Source: Gracilibacillus alcaliphilus (GTDB lineage: Bacteria; Bacillota; Bacilli; Bacillales; Amphibacillaceae). From it: a DNA stretch of 64,000 bases. Shown piece after piece: positions 1-8,995 of this stretch (position 1 is its first letter; every line of letters begins with the position of its first letter). The notes below the pieces were generated by a model, which saw only the letters and a program-made list of their open reading frames with translations, searched no databases and had not been told where the DNA came from. Location: positions 1-64,000 of the forward strand of contig NZ_JAFBFA010000016.1 in NCBI RefSeq assembly GCF_016909015.1. The letters run 5' to 3'. Both the position numbers and the translations under genes were made by a program.

Positions 1-794
1 ATATTCCTTGACTTACCTAATGTTTTTAATATTAATCAATGAAAATTAGAGAAAAACAGCGATATTTTAAGAAAATGAAAGTATATTGAGGGAGGTAAGG
101 CAAACAAGTATATTTTTCTTCAATGAACTCGCTCCTTTGCTCTTATAAAAATAAAATATTTTTTATTACTAGTTGATTAATATAGTGCACTTTTTAAAAC
201 TAACTTGCGTGTCAGGCAGTGGTGCTTAATGAGGTTTCTCTTGCGGGTAGGGTAAAGAAAAGATAGAGCTGTTTAATCAGTGAAAGAGATAGGTGTTCCC
301 AAGCGTTGGATACTTGTTAAACAAAAAGCTTTTAAACATTGAAATGTTCATTTTGTTGATGGCTTTTCCCTTTTGATTAATGCTTGTCAGGTTTGAAAAG
401 GTAAACAGCATATTTATATCATTTAATACATGTTATGTCATTTTTATCTGACTGTACGGCTTAATAAAAAAATGAGTTCCATTTCTGTTATGTACGGATT
501 ATATTTATCCGAGCATCCGCTGTTATTGAAGAGGTTGCAGTACGAGAACCAGCCTGTCAGCTGTCCTTATAAATGATATAAACTCGCTAGATGCGCTGTC
601 TTAACTTGCATACCACCCTTTAAAACTGTGAATAAAAAGTTGCCCATCCTGGTAAGTGAGGTTATAATTTTTCAATGTTTCTTGATATAACAAGTTTTAC
701 ATAGATAAAACGCTTCCAAAATAGACAAAATAAATAAAACCCTCCTTTTTTTAATGTATATAACATATAATATAATATTATGAAGTTATGTTAT

Positions 795-812
795 CATGTT
801 AAATACAACATG
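795..812. promoter_or_regulatory. Inverted repeat, possible GntR operator
   Basis: CATGTT-N6-AACATG is a perfect 6+6 inverted repeat about 185 bp upstream of the GntR-family gene at 995. It lies just after the AT-rich stretch at 750-785. Its role as an operator is inferred from position and symmetry only. Confidence 0.3.
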
Positions 813-947
813 TCAATATGAGGTTGAAAGAGATAGAGGCAGTACGTCGCACCATTTGAAGGAACTTACTTGGCTTTATTAATCAGAATGTATATCAAGT
901 GAGATATTTGCTTGGAGTAATAAACAATTTGTTTGATTATTAAATTC

Positions 948-970
948 TTGTTATGTTATAAGTATAACAA
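948..970. promoter_or_regulatory. Nested inverted repeat before the GntR gene, likely autoregulatory operator
   Basis: TTGTTAT (948-954) and ATAACAA (964-970) form an inverted repeat that encloses a second one, GTTATA-ag-TATAAC (955-968). It ends 24 bp before the ATG at 995 and overlaps where the -10 region or start site should lie. GntR-family repressors usually bind such AT-rich dyads at their own promoters, so autoregulation is the natural reading. Confidence 0.45.
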
Positions 971-994
971 CTATATAACAAGGATGATTACATA

Positions 995-2167
995 ATGGAT
1001 ACTCCTAAATACAAGCAAATTTATACAAACTTACTGCACAGGATTCAGCATGGTGAATTTAAACAAGGAGATCGAGTCCCTTCTGAGAAAGAATTGTCAG
1101 AAGAATTTGATGTGAGCAGGATCACTTCCAGAAAGGCTTTGGAAATGTTATCGGAACAGAAGGTGATTGAACGTGTTCGCGGCAAGGGGTCTTTTGTTGC
1201 TGATACCTCTTTTTCACGAAACAACGAGGATCTTGAACTTGCACAATCAGAAGAAAAAGAGCGAGCGATTAAAATGATTGGGCTAATTATCCCTAATTTT
1301 TCGGCCGACTTTGGTATGACGTTTGTGAAAAGTATCGAAAGGCTATGTTCAGATTTAAATATTAGTTTAATAATAAAACGAACTTATGGGTTAATTGAAG
1401 AAGAAGCCAAAAGTATTACCTCTATGGGGGAGATCGGAGCAGATGGTTTGATTATTATTCCGGTGCATGGTCAACATTATAATCAGGCTCTGCTCCAACT
1501 GGCAGTCGATGAATTTCCATTTGTTTTGGTAGATCGGTTTCTAACGGGAATTCCTGCAAGTTCCGTAGGTACAGATAATTTTTTGGCAAGCAAGACATTG
1601 ACAGAATACTTGATGCAATTAGGGCATAAAGAAATTGGTTTTATTTCCGTTCCTGTGGATGGAACGTCGACAATTGAAGAAAGACTGAAAGGATTTCAAA
1701 CAGCTTTTTTTCATCAAGAAATTAAATTAGATCCAAGTTATATGATGACGGAGATCCGCAGCAGTTTGCCTGCTTCAAAGCATCAGGATCAATTAAATGC
1801 CATTATTCAGGAAGATAAAGAACGATTAGAAAGTTTTGTAGTGAATCATCCCGAAATGACGGCATTCGTAACATCGGAGTTCGAACAAGCCTTGCTGTTG
1901 AAATCGGTCTTGGAGAAGAGAGGAAAGAAGATTCCTGAAGATTATTCGATTGTTTGTTTCGATCACCCACAAGAATCTTTAGAGGAAAAACAATTCACAC
2001 ACATCCAACAAAAGGAAGAATTGATGGCAGAAAAGGCAATGGAATTATTACTGCTTAAAATAAATCAAGATAGTGAGTTTCATCACCTTTTTCTGGACTT
2101 TACCTTGGTAGAGGGATATTCTTCTCGCCCGATAAATAAAGAGAAAGGGATACACTCTAAAAAGTAG
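995..2167 (+). CDS. GntR-family regulator with LacI-type sugar-sensing domain (AraR-like)
   Basis: Transcriptional regulator of 390 aa. Residues about 5-72 form a GntR winged helix-turn-helix (PSEKELSEEFDVSRITSRKA, ending GKGSFV). From about residue 90 the protein is a periplasmic-binding-protein-like sensor of the LacI/GalR kind (IGLIIPNF, VLVDRF, VGTDNF). This is the architecture of B. subtilis AraR, so a sugar ligand is expected. AAGGA at 980-984 supports the ATG at 995. It is monocistronic in the window and a hairpin follows. It closely resembles the protein encoded at 61607-62713. No target operon is visible apart from its own promoter, so its cognate genes may lie left of the window. 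Confidence 0.88.
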   Translation: MDTPKYKQIYTNLLHRIQHGEFKQGDRVPSEKELSEEFDVSRITSRKALEMLSEQKVIERVRGKGSFVADTSFSRNNEDLELAQSEEKERAIKMIGLIIPNFSADFGMTFVKSIERLCSDLNISLIIKRTYGLIEEEAKSITSMGEIGADGLIIIPVHGQHYNQALLQLAVDEFPFVLVDRFLTGIPASSVGTDNFLASKTLTEYLMQLGHKEIGFISVPVDGTSTIEERLKGFQTAFFHQEIKLDPSYMMTEIRSSLPASKHQDQLNAIIQEDKERLESFVVNHPEMTAFVTSEFEQALLLKSVLEKRGKKIPEDYSIVCFDHPQESLEEKQFTHIQQKEELMAEKAMELLLLKINQDSEFHHLFLDFTLVEGYSSRPINKEKGIHSKK

Positions 2168-2178
2168 TCACGTATACC

Positions 2179-2210
2179 GCCTCCTATGCTAGGTTAAGGA
2201 GGCAGTGTTT
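2179..2210 (+). terminator. Hairpin with short T run after the GntR gene
   Basis: GCCTCCT (2179-2185) pairs with AGGAGGC (2197-2203) across an 11-nt loop and is followed by AGTGTTTT. It lies 12 bp past the stop at 2167. The T run is short, so termination may be partial. Confidence 0.55.
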
Positions 2211-2408
2211 TCATGAGTGGAAGCACATACTAGTCTTTTTAATAAGATAGGAAGATAAAAAGAGATGGCTGGCTCCAACGCTACAAACCAGCTTGGACAG
2301 GACATGCAGGTGTTGAACACGCACCGGTGAAAAGATAGCCAATCGACAAAATATGTCATGATTTGATCAGTGGCGAAGGTTTATATTATGATATAATCAA
2401 AGGTAAAC

Positions 2409-2416
2409 GTCTAGAC
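2409..2416. promoter_or_regulatory. GTCTAGAC palindrome, likely operator of the UTRA regulator
   Basis: GTCTAGAC lies about 30 bp upstream of the GntR/UTRA gene. GntR regulators of the HutC/UTRA subfamily (for example DasR and NagR/YvoA) bind dyads with a central TCTAGA or TATAGA core, so this fits an autoregulatory site. Related GTATAGAC elements lie before the operon starting at 3830. Confidence 0.5.
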
Positions 2417-2445
2417 AACATATAGTTCTAAAAGGATGAATGGAT

Positions 2446-3159
2446 ATGGCCGTGTATCAAAAAATAAAGAAAGAATTAGAAACAGCGATAGCAGAGGGTA
2501 TCTATCAAGTTGGCGACCGATTACCTCCAGAAATCAACTTAGCAAAGCAATTTAATGTAAGCAGGGAAACGATTCGATCTGCGATCAGGCTACTGGAGCA
2601 AGCAGGAAAAGTGGTTGTTCGCCATGGCGTTGGTACATTTGTCGTGACCCCGCTTCCCTCACTCCCAAACAGTTTAGAGAACCTGATGAGTGTCACCTCC
2701 ATGATCCTGCATGCTGGTTTAGAGGATGGGGAAAGAAGAGAAAAACTTAGAAGTGAGGTTCCGACTGACGAATGGAAGGAATTGTTACAACTACAACAAG
2801 AGGAAAAAGTAATCATCCATGAACGAATTAGAACAGCGAATAACGAGCCGATTGTTTTCTCCAAAAACGTTTTGTCTCATCATTTAGTAGGAAATGATAT
2901 ACTAAAAAAAGAAACCATCGGTTCGCTCTTTCAATACCTGAAAAATGAATGTAATATTGAAATCAATAAAGCTTCGTCGGAAATCGTTGTTCCGTTACAC
3001 ACGGATCCTAATTGTCAAAAGCTGCTGATCCATCCTGTGACAACAGTCCTGTTGTTAAAACAAATACATTATGATCAGAACAATGTACCAGTTCTCTATT
3101 CATTGGATTACTTTCGGAACGATATTTTTAAATTTTTTATTACGAGAACGAAAAATTAA
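2446..3159 (+). CDS. GntR-family regulator with UTRA effector domain (HutC/PhnF type)
   Basis: DNA-binding regulator of 237 aa. Residues about 3-70 are a GntR winged helix (PPEINLAKQFNVSRETIRSA, GVGTFV). Residues about 85-235 match the UTRA chorismate-lyase-like effector fold (EKVIIHERIRTANNEPIVFS and, near the end, VPVLYSLDYFRNDIF). I chose the ATG at 2446 over the one at 2440: AAAGGA (2431-2436) is 9 nt from the former and only 3 nt from the latter. It precedes the importer operon at 3830, whose promoter region carries motifs like the palindrome before this gene, so it is the best candidate regulator for that operon. Confidence 0.85.
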   Translation: MAVYQKIKKELETAIAEGIYQVGDRLPPEINLAKQFNVSRETIRSAIRLLEQAGKVVVRHGVGTFVVTPLPSLPNSLENLMSVTSMILHAGLEDGERREKLRSEVPTDEWKELLQLQQEEKVIIHERIRTANNEPIVFSKNVLSHHLVGNDILKKETIGSLFQYLKNECNIEINKASSEIVVPLHTDPNCQKLLIHPVTTVLLLKQIHYDQNNVPVLYSLDYFRNDIFKFFITRTKN

Positions 3160-3174
3160 TCACTTAGTTATGAT

Positions 3175-3203
3175 AAAAAGTCCCTCTTGGAGGGGCTTTT
3201 TTC
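3175..3203 (+). terminator. Rho-independent terminator of the UTRA regulator gene
   Basis: AAAAAGTCCCTC pairs with GAGGGGCTTTTT over a TTG loop, with one T-G wobble, and runs into TTTTTTCTT. It starts 15 bp after the stop codon at 3159. This is a textbook intrinsic terminator. Confidence 0.85.
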
Positions 3204-3394
3204 TTAAATAACAAAATGGTAGGAATTGGTATATAAATCATTTCCTGACTAACACAGGCAAAAGATGAGTCAGAAGGGTTGCATAAATGGATATATATTC
3301 TTTCGTCTCAGCCTCTTTCAACTTATTCTCAATATTTTTCAAATACATATCAGACTTCTTCCATTATGTTCCTCGATTCGATTTTCTCCTCTAG

Positions 3395-3625
3395 TCATTT
3401 CCTTTTGTGCAAAAATAGGCGGCCTTTTATATGAAAATTCTACTTAGTGTTTGCACTAGTTCTGTGTTCCTCCAGCTTGTTCATGTTCCGCATTTTCAGC
3501 TCATACAATGTGCTTACCATGGCGTGTCATGTATCGTTTCCACGTTTGACTGCCACTTATACTTCTATGCCTTGTTTTTATACTTCGACAATAACGTTCC
3601 AGGTTATGATGAGTTCTTGGCAAAA
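3395..3625 (-). pseudogene. Decayed C-terminal fragment of a transposase (IS1182-like)
   Basis: Read on the minus strand this stretch gives transposase-like pieces in shifting frames with stops. From about 3620 downward it reads PRTHHNLERYCRSIKTRHRS. From 3520 it reads TLYELKMRNMNKLEEHRT, ending GRLFLHKRK and a stop at 3395. From memory these match, in order and spacing, the ETIERVFADAKEKHGMRY segment and the TFAAMNLKKLA tail of IS1182-family transposases. At least one frameshift and several stops make it dead. The family call rests on recall, not on an alignment. Plus-strand open frames over the same bases look like shadows. Confidence 0.4.
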
Positions 3626-3728
3626 GAAGAACATCATATTTCGGTTGAATTTTTAAAATAATTTACTAACTCTATACTATATTATAATTTTTATTTAACA
3701 ATTACATGATAGAGTAAAAATATAAGAT

Positions 3729-3736
3729 GTATAGAC
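3729..3736. promoter_or_regulatory. GTATAGAC element, candidate UTRA-regulator site
   Basis: GTATAGACTTCT occurs here, and its inverse lies 63 bp downstream. Both resemble the GTCTAGAC palindrome before the regulator gene at 2446. This element is about 95 bp upstream of the first importer gene. Confidence 0.4.
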
Positions 3737-3791
3737 TTCTTATAGATAAATGTGATTAAAATCAAATAATAAATCGTAATTTCTCTATAAA

Positions 3792-3799
3792 GTCTATAC
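3792..3799. promoter_or_regulatory. Inverted GTCTATAC element, candidate UTRA-regulator site
   Basis: GTCTATAC is the reverse complement of the element at 3729-3736, and flanking bases (AAG and CTT) are also conserved. It lies 30 bp before the ATG at 3830. Two facing sites about six helical turns apart would allow looping by a dimeric regulator. Confidence 0.4.
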
Positions 3800-3829
3800 T
3801 TCTTAACATCAAATGAGGGAGGTGCATAT

Positions 3830-4651
3830 ATGTGGTATTTCCGAACCGTGGGCAAACGTAAAATTATCGAATTTATCTTCCTATGCATATTTATGGTATT
3901 TTTCTTCGGACCATTGCTAAACCTTTTGTTGCTCGCATTTGCAGGAGAATGGCAATATCCTGATATTCTGCCAAAGGTCTGGTCTTTGGATTGGTGGTCA
4001 TTTGTATTACAGGATGAGTCATTAGTTCGATCCATGTGGTTATCCTTTTTCATTGCTGCTATTGTAACTTTGATTTCCTTAATAATCTGTATTCCAGCAG
4101 CATATGCCTTTGCAAGGATTCAATTTCCATTAAGACGATTATTTCTATTTTCTTTTTTGTTAACGAATGCTTTTCCAAAGATGGGTTTATATGTTGCTAT
4201 CGCCGTACTATTTTATCAAATGAACTTGATGAATACGTTCACTGGCATCATCCTTATTCATATCATCAATACCTTGATGTTTATGACATGGATACCTTCA
4301 GCTGCTTTTGAAAATGTACATAAATCACAAGAGGAAGCGGCAAGAGACGCTGGGGCTTCACCAATGCGTGTATTCTGGCATATCACTTTGCCTATGGCGA
4401 AGCCAGGAATTATCGTTGCATCCGTATTCACCTTCTTATCATCTCTAAATGAAGCCGAAGGTACGTTTCTTGTTGGGGTGCCAAATTATCAAACAATGCC
4501 CGTTATCATGTACTCGATCATTGCTGACTATCCAAGTACAGCAGGGGCAGTGTTCTCGGTGATTCTTACTTTACCAACACTTATTCTATTATTGGCTGCA
4601 AGACGCTTTGTTGGAGCAGATGTTTTTGCAAATGGATTTAAAATGAAATAA
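3830..4651 (+). CDS. ABC transporter inner-membrane permease
   Basis: Membrane permease of 273 aa and first gene of a complete importer operon. About six hydrophobic segments are visible, and the cytoplasmic EAA loop reads EEAARDAGASPMRVFWHITLP, which docks on the ATPase. GGGAGG (3817-3822) supports the ATG at 3830. The gene order (permease, ATPase, binding protein, permease) and the PotA/FbpC-like ATPase suggest the PotC/ThiP-like side of the family rather than the sugar CUT1 permeases found elsewhere in this window. The substrate is unknown. The downstream PHP metallohydrolase suggests an organic ester, possibly phosphorylated. Confidence 0.85.
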   Translation: MWYFRTVGKRKIIEFIFLCIFMVFFFGPLLNLLLLAFAGEWQYPDILPKVWSLDWWSFVLQDESLVRSMWLSFFIAAIVTLISLIICIPAAYAFARIQFPLRRLFLFSFLLTNAFPKMGLYVAIAVLFYQMNLMNTFTGIILIHIINTLMFMTWIPSAAFENVHKSQEEAARDAGASPMRVFWHITLPMAKPGIIVASVFTFLSSLNEAEGTFLVGVPNYQTMPVIMYSIIADYPSTAGAVFSVILTLPTLILLLAARRFVGADVFANGFKMK

Positions 4652-4666
4652 AGGAGTGATGGTTGA

Positions 4667-5740
4667 TTGGCTATCAAACTAGCAATTCAAAATCTGTCCA
4701 AACTCTATCCTACTGGAGAAGGGGTGCAGAATATTGATTTTCATGTTGAAGAAGGAGAACTGGTGACGCTGTTAGGTCCCTCGGGTTGTGGGAAAACAAC
4801 GGTACTTCGCAGTGTAGGTGGTTTTATTGATCCAACAGGCGGTGCCATCAAAGTCAGCGATCAAGATGTACATCACTTACCGCCAGAAAAGCGGCCAAGT
4901 GCTATGGTTTTCCAAAGTTATAACTTATGGCCGCATATGACTGTGTTTGATAATTTGGCATTTAGTTTAAAATTAAAAAAAGTAAAAAAGATAGAGATAC
5001 AGCAAAGGGTCGAAGAGGTGTTAACACTTGTCCATCTGCAAGGTATGGAAAAGAAATACCCAAGTGAATTGTCTGGAGGTCAGCAGCAGCGGATTGCACT
5101 AGCACGAGCTTTGTTACTAGAACCAGAAGTATTGCTGTTAGATGAACCGTTCAGTGCCTTAGATGCGAAGTTGCGTCATGAGCTGCGGGAAGAATTACGA
5201 GACATTCAATCCAAACGGAATTTGACCATGCTTTTTGTCACACATGATCAAGAGGAGGCGTTGTCCATTTCAGACAAAATCGTTGTTATGAATAATGGGC
5301 ATATTGAGCAGATAGCTCCCCCACAAGATATCTATAATACACCTGCATCTCTATTTGTCGCCCAATTTATTGGCAGAATGAACTTTATCAAAGGGCAGGC
5401 AGTGAACAACACGATTCAAATTGGAGATATCACTCTTACCATGGATGACTTGTACACAGGTGAGGTAACATTGGGGGTACGTCCAGAGGACATTCATGTA
5501 GCCGATAAGAGTTCTGTCCGTATAGAAGCACGAGTAGACAAGATGATGATGCTTGGCCATTTTGCAGAAATAACCTTACATACCCTCATTGGTTCTCTCA
5601 AAATGTTTGTAGATCGCCAACAACTGGAACAATTTGAATTAAACAGTACCATCTCAATCAAATTAGTAAACTTTATTGTGTTTAAGGAAAATGGAGAAGT
5701 ACTAAGTAATAGGAGGATGAATGTAAATGAAATGGTTTAA
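4667..5740 (+). CDS. ABC transporter ATP-binding protein (PotA/FbpC-like)
   Basis: Cytoplasmic ATPase of 357 aa and the only importer ATPase in the window. Walker A GPSGCGKTT is at residues 37-45, the Q-loop glutamine at about 83, signature LSGGQ at 135-139, Walker B LLLDEP at 156-161 and the switch histidine at 193 (THDQEEAL). A TOBE-like domain follows from about residue 240. Translation starts at TTG 4667, ten bases after AAGGAG. An ATG at 4659 is out of frame. The end overlaps the next gene by 14 bp, so translation is probably coupled. The partners are the permeases at 3830 and 6872 and the lipoprotein at 5727. Confidence 0.93.
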   Translation: MAIKLAIQNLSKLYPTGEGVQNIDFHVEEGELVTLLGPSGCGKTTVLRSVGGFIDPTGGAIKVSDQDVHHLPPEKRPSAMVFQSYNLWPHMTVFDNLAFSLKLKKVKKIEIQQRVEEVLTLVHLQGMEKKYPSELSGGQQQRIALARALLLEPEVLLLDEPFSALDAKLRHELREELRDIQSKRNLTMLFVTHDQEEALSISDKIVVMNNGHIEQIAPPQDIYNTPASLFVAQFIGRMNFIKGQAVNNTIQIGDITLTMDDLYTGEVTLGVRPEDIHVADKSSVRIEARVDKMMMLGHFAEITLHTLIGSLKMFVDRQQLEQFELNSTISIKLVNFIVFKENGEVLSNRRMNVNEMV

Positions 5741-6875
5741 TGGAGTTAAGCAAATTGTTACAGGGGTTATCATTGGTTTGAGTGCACTGTCATTAGTTGC
5801 TTGCAGCAGCGGAAATGATGAGGGGGACACTTCAGACAAAACAGAGATTTCTCTATACAGTTCAGGCTCAAAAAATGTAGAGGAGTTCTGGGAGGAAGTA
5901 ATCCCAATGTTTGAAGAAGAACATGATCATATTGAGGTGGAATTTGTCTTCGTTCCTTCCGGTACTGGAGGCCAATCAACAATGGATCGAATCCTGGCAG
6001 CCAATGAGTCTGGAAATGATTCGGGAGTAGACATTTATGAAGGTTCACTGGAAGATATTTTGCGAGGGAAGGAAGATGGAGATATTTTCTACCCGTTAAC
6101 ATCTAATAATATCGAAAATTTGAGTAATGTACAGGAGTCGAATTTAGCGGGTGCAAATGATCTGGCTGTTCCTTACCGCGCGTCCTCTGTTGTGCTAGCA
6201 TACAATGAAGAAACGGTGACAGATATTCCAGACACAGCGGAAGAATTATACCAATGGATTAAAGATCATCCAGGACGTTTTGCGTATAATGATCCTTCTA
6301 CAGGTGGTGCGGGCAGCTCATTTGTGTTATCAACTGTCTACAATCAGCTTGAAGAAGGTGCAATGGATATCCAAGATGAAAGTATCATGGAAGAATGGGG
6401 TAAAGGGTTTGACTTGTTGAATGAACTTGCACCGAACATGTATCAAGAAGGTGTCTATCCCAAGAAAAATCAGGGTACATTAGATTTATTGGCAAATGGT
6501 GAAGTGGACATGATTCCAGCATGGTCGGACATGGCCTTAGAACAAATAAATAAAGGGCTTTTGCCAGAATCGATTAAATTAAAACAAATACAACCAGCGT
6601 TTACTGGCGGTCCATCTTATTTAATGCTTGCTAATAACGATGATGAGGCACGTAAAGAAGCGGCAGAAGAATTACTAAACTATGTCCTTACCACAGACGT
6701 GCAAGAAATTGTGATTGACCAAATGTATGGATATCCAGGAATTAAGTGGGATCTCTTATCAGAAGAAGATCAAGAAAAATTCGCAGATGTTATGGATGGT
6801 TATCGTATCTTTAACGGAGGCGAACTTGGCGGTAAATTAACCGAGCAATGGCAAAAAGAGGTTGCTGCACAATGA
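5727..6875 (+). CDS. Extracellular solute-binding lipoprotein
   Basis: Substrate-binding protein of 382 aa. A short signal peptide ends in the lipobox LVAC with the lipidated cysteine at residue 26. The mature part is a type II periplasmic-binding fold (ISLYSSGSKNVEEFWEEVIP at the start, PGRFAYNDPSTGGAGSSF in the middle). That second motif is typical of binding proteins for thiamine-, polyamine- or iron-type importers rather than sugar CUT1 proteins. It overlaps the ATPase gene by 14 bp, and its TGA overlaps the next gene's ATG (ATGA). Unlike the other four binding-protein genes here, it is not followed by a hairpin. Confidence 0.9.
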   Translation: MKWFNGVKQIVTGVIIGLSALSLVACSSGNDEGDTSDKTEISLYSSGSKNVEEFWEEVIPMFEEEHDHIEVEFVFVPSGTGGQSTMDRILAANESGNDSGVDIYEGSLEDILRGKEDGDIFYPLTSNNIENLSNVQESNLAGANDLAVPYRASSVVLAYNEETVTDIPDTAEELYQWIKDHPGRFAYNDPSTGGAGSSFVLSTVYNQLEEGAMDIQDESIMEEWGKGFDLLNELAPNMYQEGVYPKKNQGTLDLLANGEVDMIPAWSDMALEQINKGLLPESIKLKQIQPAFTGGPSYLMLANNDDEARKEAAEELLNYVLTTDVQEIVIDQMYGYPGIKWDLLSEEDQEKFADVMDGYRIFNGGELGGKLTEQWQKEVAAQ

Positions 6876-7708
6876 GAAAGCAATGGAAGTCAGCATTATT
6901 AGGATTAGGGCTTGTCATGCCCTCTTTCCTAATTTTACTGGTACTTGTTATGTATCCTGTTTGGTCATCGATTAAAACAAGTTTCACAGGTGCGGATGAT
7001 CAGTTCACATTTGAACATTATCAGTATATTTTTACAGAACCACTGATTTTAAATAATATTCGCCATACATTAATTGTAACCGTGCTTTCTTGTCTGTTGG
7101 TCTTAATCATTGCCTATTCCATTGCCATCTATTTACGTTTCAGTCAAAGTACTGTTGCGAGATGGATTAACAAGACATACTTAATACCAATGTTTATACC
7201 TGGTGTAATCGCCGTATATGGTTTTATTAATTTTTACCGAGATAACGGATGGGTAGCGCGAATAATTGGTGAAGAGTATATGCCAGCTATTATTTATAAT
7301 GTAAAGGGGTTATTAATGATCAACATTTGGTTTAACATTCCTTTTACAACCATGTTGTTAATCTCAGCCTTGCAATCTATACCTAATTCAATCATTGAAG
7401 GGGCAAAAGATGCGGGAGCTAATCAATGGCGGCTGTTTTGGCACTTTATCTTGCCATTATCCTATCGAACCATGCTAGTCGCACTTACCTTTTTATTTAT
7501 GGGGATTGTCGGAAGTTTCACTGCACCATTTTTAATTGATCGAAATGCACCACAGATGCTTGGTGTTTCCATGCAGCAGCACTTTTCTGTTTTTAATGAA
7601 ATCGAACAATCGAGCAGTCTAGCGGTATTTATGTTTTTACTGTGTTCTATTGTCGGCTGCTTCTATATTTACAGTAATATAAAAGAATCGAAGAAAGAGC
7701 TAAAATAA
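6872..7708 (+). CDS. ABC transporter inner-membrane permease
   Basis: Permease of 278 aa with about six membrane segments and an EAA loop IIEGAKDAGANQWRLFWHFI. I start it at ATG 6872, which overlaps the preceding stop as ATGA and gives a normal N-terminus (MRKQWKSALLGLGLVMPSF). The frame is open back to 6848, but that would put a hydrophilic MAKRGCC extension inside the previous gene. It is the second channel subunit of the importer encoded at 3830-6875. Confidence 0.9.
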   Translation: MRKQWKSALLGLGLVMPSFLILLVLVMYPVWSSIKTSFTGADDQFTFEHYQYIFTEPLILNNIRHTLIVTVLSCLLVLIIAYSIAIYLRFSQSTVARWINKTYLIPMFIPGVIAVYGFINFYRDNGWVARIIGEEYMPAIIYNVKGLLMINIWFNIPFTTMLLISALQSIPNSIIEGAKDAGANQWRLFWHFILPLSYRTMLVALTFLFMGIVGSFTAPFLIDRNAPQMLGVSMQQHFSVFNEIEQSSSLAVFMFLLCSIVGCFYIYSNIKESKKELK

Positions 7709-7722
7709 AGGGGGTATAATAA

Positions 7723-8979
7723 ATGCAGCTTTTAGATATGCCTGTTTCTTTAACGGAGAGGTTAGCTTTTCCTGTTGATCTTCCTGAATCAGGATACTAC
7801 TCTATAATGTTAACTGTTAACAGTTCCACTTCATGGTTGGAAGAAGGCAATGAGGCTTCTATGGTCCGATTATATATGGATGAGTTACATCAACAAGACA
7901 TCGTTCTATTTTATGGACAGGTAAGCTTCCATTATGAACGTTATTTAGGTGAGTGGTGTTCGGGAAGCTACCAACTCCATATCGAACCTTTTACCGATCA
8001 GAGTGAGATTATAATTGAGGCGATTCACATAAAAAAAGTAACACCTGCAGCCAATGATTTACTTGCACTTCAGCATGCTCCCATCTTATTTGGACGTGCG
8101 ATTTATGGTGATTATGATAATTTATATACCGATACGCCCTTAGAAATGCTCTATCGAATCGATGAATGGGAGCAAGGTAAAGTAATCGAGTACCATATGG
8201 TATTCAGTCATGAAGATGAAGGAACTCCCGCAATGATGCTGATGGCAAAGTGGGGGCGATTACTTGATATTGAATATATGATTAGAATATATCTTAAGGC
8301 AGATCATTCCATTGATCATGCTATCTTTCAGGGTGCTAACCATATCGAGACCACATATTCCAAAACATTTATTGATGGAAAACGACCAGTTATGCAAACC
8401 GCTACAGGGAATGGAAATTTCACTGATGAGATTACCAGCCGCTATCATTTTTCCTTCCTCCCTAAAGAGTGGAAGGCAGAAGAAGAGCCTAGAGAGTTTG
8501 TGATGGAGCGGTTCCCATATGTAAACCATGTGATGGAATGGGAAGCGAAACGGCAACTGACTGAAAAACAACCAGCCTATAATCAATTAGCAACATTGTC
8601 CTCCTTCTTATTCATCCAATCATCTATTTGGGATGTGGAACTCGGACAGGTAACGGTCGATTTCGCCTGTCAACTAGAAGGTGATGATCATTGGTACAGC
8701 AGTTCGTATGATCAAATGAAACTGGGATCATTTACTGCTGCATATACTGGACCTGATCATTATTTTGCTGTTGCGATCTTTCTGCCAATAGAATTTACTT
8801 TTCCGCAAATCAAGCGCATTAAAGTACGTCTGATTAATCAAGCGGTAGAGCAAGTTACCGTCAAAGGTTTAAAAGTTTTTACGTATCATAAAGAACAAGG
8901 ATTACAAGCTTGTCTCCGCCAAACGGAGAATTATTCACTTAATCAGCACCAAACCGAACATATTATGTGGCATAGATAG
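7723..8979 (+). CDS. Conserved-looking protein of unknown function, partner of the PHP hydrolase
   Basis: A 418-aa protein I do not recognise. It has no signal peptide and no membrane segment, so it should be cytoplasmic. The sequence is beta-rich with many aromatic and acidic residues (YERYLGEWCSGSYQLHIEPF, WDVELGQVTVDFACQLEGDD), which suggests one or two jelly-roll-like domains of the kind seen in carbohydrate-binding or processing proteins. A good RBS (AAAGGGGG, 7707-7714) precedes it. It sits 14 bp after the permease and 16 bp before the metallohydrolase, so it probably works on the same imported compound. Confidence 0.75.
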   Translation: MQLLDMPVSLTERLAFPVDLPESGYYSIMLTVNSSTSWLEEGNEASMVRLYMDELHQQDIVLFYGQVSFHYERYLGEWCSGSYQLHIEPFTDQSEIIIEAIHIKKVTPAANDLLALQHAPILFGRAIYGDYDNLYTDTPLEMLYRIDEWEQGKVIEYHMVFSHEDEGTPAMMLMAKWGRLLDIEYMIRIYLKADHSIDHAIFQGANHIETTYSKTFIDGKRPVMQTATGNGNFTDEITSRYHFSFLPKEWKAEEEPREFVMERFPYVNHVMEWEAKRQLTEKQPAYNQLATLSSFLFIQSSIWDVELGQVTVDFACQLEGDDHWYSSSYDQMKLGSFTAAYTGPDHYFAVAIFLPIEFTFPQIKRIKVRLINQAVEQVTVKGLKVFTYHKEQGLQACLRQTENYSLNQHQTEHIMWHR

Positions 8980-8995
8980 TTAGGAGTTTAAATGT

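Larger units (their letters stand above)
1..994. other. Non-coding left edge, no gene seen
   Basis: I find no convincing coding region here on either strand: all frames are broken and there is no RBS-plus-start of useful length. The part before about 700 holds only short inverted repeats such as AACATTgaAATGTT near 337-350. From about 750 on the DNA becomes very AT-rich and contains two inverted repeats, listed separately, which probably belong to the control region of the GntR-family gene that starts at 995. Confidence 0.6.

Noticed and set aside
2505..2864. Minus-strand open frame of 119 codons
   Set aside because: Lies entirely antisense to the GntR/UTRA gene, has no RBS and reads as Ser/Cys-rich shadow sequence.
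2862..2878. AAAACGTTTT-like palindrome resembling the operator at 11223
   Set aside because: Lies within the coding sequence of the GntR/UTRA gene, lacks the GG and CC flanks and is probably chance.
3265..3661. Plus-strand open frames of 60-76 codons in the gap before the importer
   Set aside because: No RBS, Cys/Phe/His-rich composition. The minus strand of the same bases explains them better as a decayed transposase.
6848..6871. Earlier start of the permease gene
   Set aside because: Would add eight hydrophilic residues inside the previous gene, whereas ATG 6872 overlaps the stop in the classic ATGA way.
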